From RFPI01 sp964398195 (GTDB taxonomy: Bacteria; Pseudomonadota; Gammaproteobacteria; Burkholderiales; Methylophilaceae), in assembly GCA_964398195.1 (NCBI GenBank), contig CAYNLW010000048.1, positions 1 through 8,711 of the forward strand: a stretch of DNA of 8,711 nucleotides, given 5' to 3'. The notes beneath the pieces are model-generated. The model was given only the letters and a program-made list of their open reading frames with translations. It did no database searches and had not been told where the DNA came from. A program made the position numbers and the translations under genes. Shown piece after piece: positions 8,223 through 8,711 of this stretch (position 1 is the first letter of the stretch; each line of letters opens with the position of its first letter).

Positions 8223-8262
8223 CGGGAATAAATCACTTTTTGCAACGGGATTATTTCCCGTT
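8223..8262. promoter_or_regulatory. Candidate operator: AACGGGA-N5-TCCCGTT plus an upstream CGGGA half-site
   Basis: The core is a perfect inverted repeat with 7-bp arms (8244-8250 and 8256-8262) around the spacer TTATT. A further half-site CGGGAAT begins at 8223, 23 bp (about two helical turns) before the equivalent CGGGATT at 8246, in the same orientation. This arrangement of one dimer site plus a helically phased half-site is typical of activator binding regions. It lies 110 bp upstream of the xoxF-like start codon, outside any gene. The neighbouring LuxR-type response regulator is the obvious candidate binder, but this is inference. Confidence 0.55.
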
Positions 8263-8267
8263 CTAAC
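8240..8267 (+). promoter_or_regulatory. Alternative promoter candidate for the xoxF-like gene (TTGCAA-16-TCTAAC)
   Basis: TTGCAA at 8240-8245 and TCTAAC at 8262-8267 each match four of six sigma-70 consensus bases, with a 16-bp spacer. The spacer coincides with the 19-bp palindrome, so a bound regulator would overlap RNA polymerase. That would fit repression, or activation by promoter distortion. It competes with the downstream candidate at 8276-8305 and only one is likely to be real. Confidence 0.25.
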
Positions 8268-8275
8268 TTCCTTGC

Positions 8276-8305
8276 TTGTGTCGCCTTGTTTGCCTCACTT
8301 ACTAT
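8276..8305 (+). promoter_or_regulatory. Promoter candidate for the xoxF-like gene (TTGTGT-18-TACTAT)
   Basis: TTGTGT at 8276-8281 (three of six consensus bases) and TACTAT at 8300-8305 (four of six) are separated by 18 bp. Transcription would start near 8312, giving a leader of about 60 nt and placing the palindrome at 8244-8262 about 59 bp upstream, a usual position for a class I activator. The weak -35 box agrees with a promoter that needs an activator. Confidence 0.3.
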
Positions 8306-8311
8306 CAGTTG

Positions 8312-8325
8312 TCCCTGCAAAGGGA
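8312..8325. repeat. Inverted repeat TCCCT-GCAA-AGGGA in the xoxF-like leader
   Basis: Perfect 5-bp arms around a 4-nt loop, 46 bp before the start codon. It could be a second protein site, since it shares the GGGA core with the upstream palindrome, or a small hairpin at the 5' end of the mRNA that protects it from decay. A second short symmetry, GGAT-GTA-ATCC (8323-8333), overlaps its right arm. It is not followed by a T-run, so it is not a terminator. Confidence 0.4.
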
Positions 8326-8358
8326 TGTAATCCATTAAACCATATCGTTTTACTTATT

Positions 8359-8364
8359 AGGAGA
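8359..8364 (+). promoter_or_regulatory. Strong ribosome binding site of the xoxF-like gene
   Basis: AGGAGA ends 7 nt before the ATG at 8372, a near-ideal Shine-Dalgarno sequence and spacing. None of the other starts in the window has a comparable site, which fits a gene made to be translated at high level. It also fixes the start codon. Confidence 0.85.
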
Positions 8365-8371
8365 TAACAAC

Positions 8372-8711
8372 ATGGAATTGAGCAAAATCAAGTTGGCGCT
8401 TGGTTTAGCAATGGGTGCTTGTATGGCTATGCCATCGCTTGCATCTGCTGCTGCTGACCAAGAAGCTGCAATGAAAGACGCAAACAATTGGGTTCACCCT
8501 CGTGGTCAACACAATAACCAAGGTTATAGCCAATTGTCACAAATTAATCAAAGTAATATTAAAAGCCTAAAAGCTGCTTGGACATTCGCCACAGGTGTAA
8601 ACCGTGGTCACGAAGGTTCACCAGTTGTGATTGGTAACATGATGTATGTTCACACCGCGTTCCCAAATAACGTTTACGCTTTAGATTTGAACGACAATCA
8701 AAAAATCGTTT
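8372..8711 (+). CDS. xoxF: PQQ-dependent methanol dehydrogenase large subunit, XoxF type (5' part, cut by window end)
   Basis: Periplasmic quinoprotein alcohol dehydrogenase that oxidises methanol to formaldehyde (or formate in some XoxF) and passes electrons to cytochrome c. Only the first 113 codons are present, against about 600 in the family. Residues 1-26 form a Sec signal peptide: a short basic start, a hydrophobic stretch and the cleavage site ASA before AADQ. The mature part shows the family's opening: NNWVHPRGQHNNQGYSQL, then INQSNIKSLKAAWTF, GHEGSPVVIGNMMYVHT and FPNNVYALDLND. The HEGSPVVIG and YALDL wording is closer to XoxF (lanthanide-dependent) than to calcium-dependent MxaF. 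Placement in the XoxF4 clade of Methylophilaceae is likely but inferred. The lanthanide-coordinating Asp that would settle the matter lies beyond the edge. The codons favour GCT, GGT, CGT and AAC, as in highly expressed genes, unlike the neighbouring genes. The gene has a strong ribosome binding site and a divergent regulatory region upstream. Confidence 0.85.
   Translation, partial: MELSKIKLALGLAMGACMAMPSLASAAADQEAAMKDANNWVHPRGQHNNQGYSQLSQINQSNIKSLKAAWTFATGVNRGHEGSPVVIGNMMYVHTAFPNNVYALDLNDNQKIV

Larger units (their letters stand above)
8065..8371. promoter_or_regulatory. Divergent control region between the sensor kinase and the methanol dehydrogenase gene
   Basis: This 307-bp stretch has no plausible gene on either strand and must hold the promoters of both flanking genes. 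It contains several short symmetric or repeated elements, listed separately: TTGGC repeats on the kinase side, a 13-bp palindrome at 8141, a 19-bp palindrome at 8244 with an upstream half-site, and a second inverted repeat at 8312. On the minus strand TATGAT (8161-8156) could be the -10 box for the kinase operon, but no good -35 box stands at the right distance. Plus-strand TATACT at 8184-8189 is another isolated -10-like hexamer without a partner. Confidence 0.8.

Noticed and set aside
8420..8422. Cys17 in the signal peptide of the xoxF-like product as a lipoprotein site
   Set aside because: The residues before it (Ala-Met-Gly-Ala) lack a proper lipobox, and a good signal peptidase I site (ASA) follows, as expected for soluble periplasmic methanol dehydrogenases.
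1..8711. CRISPR arrays, insertion sequences, tRNA or rRNA genes, phage or defence genes
   Set aside because: No regularly spaced repeats, terminal inverted repeats, transposase motifs or tRNA-like folds were seen on either strand; outside the divergent region the window is compact core coding sequence.

Overview
The window reads as chromosomal DNA of a betaproteobacterial methylotroph, most likely family Methylophilaceae (Methylotenera/Methylophilus type). Two things support this. The block dnaE-accA-tilS is a typical proteobacterial housekeeping order. The right edge carries the start of a secreted PQQ-dependent methanol dehydrogenase of XoxF type, with a two-component system of MxaY/MoxY type divergent from it. 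The genus is inferred from protein flavour, not proven.

Layout. Positions 1-188 hold a probable terminator of an upstream gene and a leader without a clear promoter. Positions 189-6086 are three co-directional plus-strand genes: dnaE (replicative polymerase alpha subunit), accA (carboxyltransferase alpha subunit of acetyl-CoA carboxylase) and tilS (tRNA-Ile lysidine synthetase). The accA-tilS junction is only 2 bp, so these genes are probably co-transcribed. Positions 6098-8064 are a minus-strand operon: a membrane histidine kinase followed by a NarL/LuxR-type response regulator, overlapping by 19 bp. A hairpin followed by a T-run, readable only on the minus strand and lying inside the 3' end of tilS, probably terminates this operon. 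Positions 8065-8371 are a 307-bp divergent control region rich in symmetric elements. Positions 8372-8711 are the first 113 codons of the methanol dehydrogenase gene, cut by the window edge.

How the genes may work together. The left half is ordinary core metabolism. The right half looks like a self-contained regulatory module. A MoxY-like kinase senses an unknown periplasmic signal, phosphorylates its regulator, and the regulator could act on the palindromic sites in the shared intergenic region to set transcription of xoxF and of its own operon. Related kinases and regulators (MoxXY in Paracoccus, MxaY/MxaB in methanotrophs) control methanol dehydrogenase expression, in the methanotrophs as part of the lanthanide switch. 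That this pair does the same here is inference from homology and gene position. The most interesting part of the window is this divergent region with its candidate operator AACGGGA-N5-TCCCGTT.
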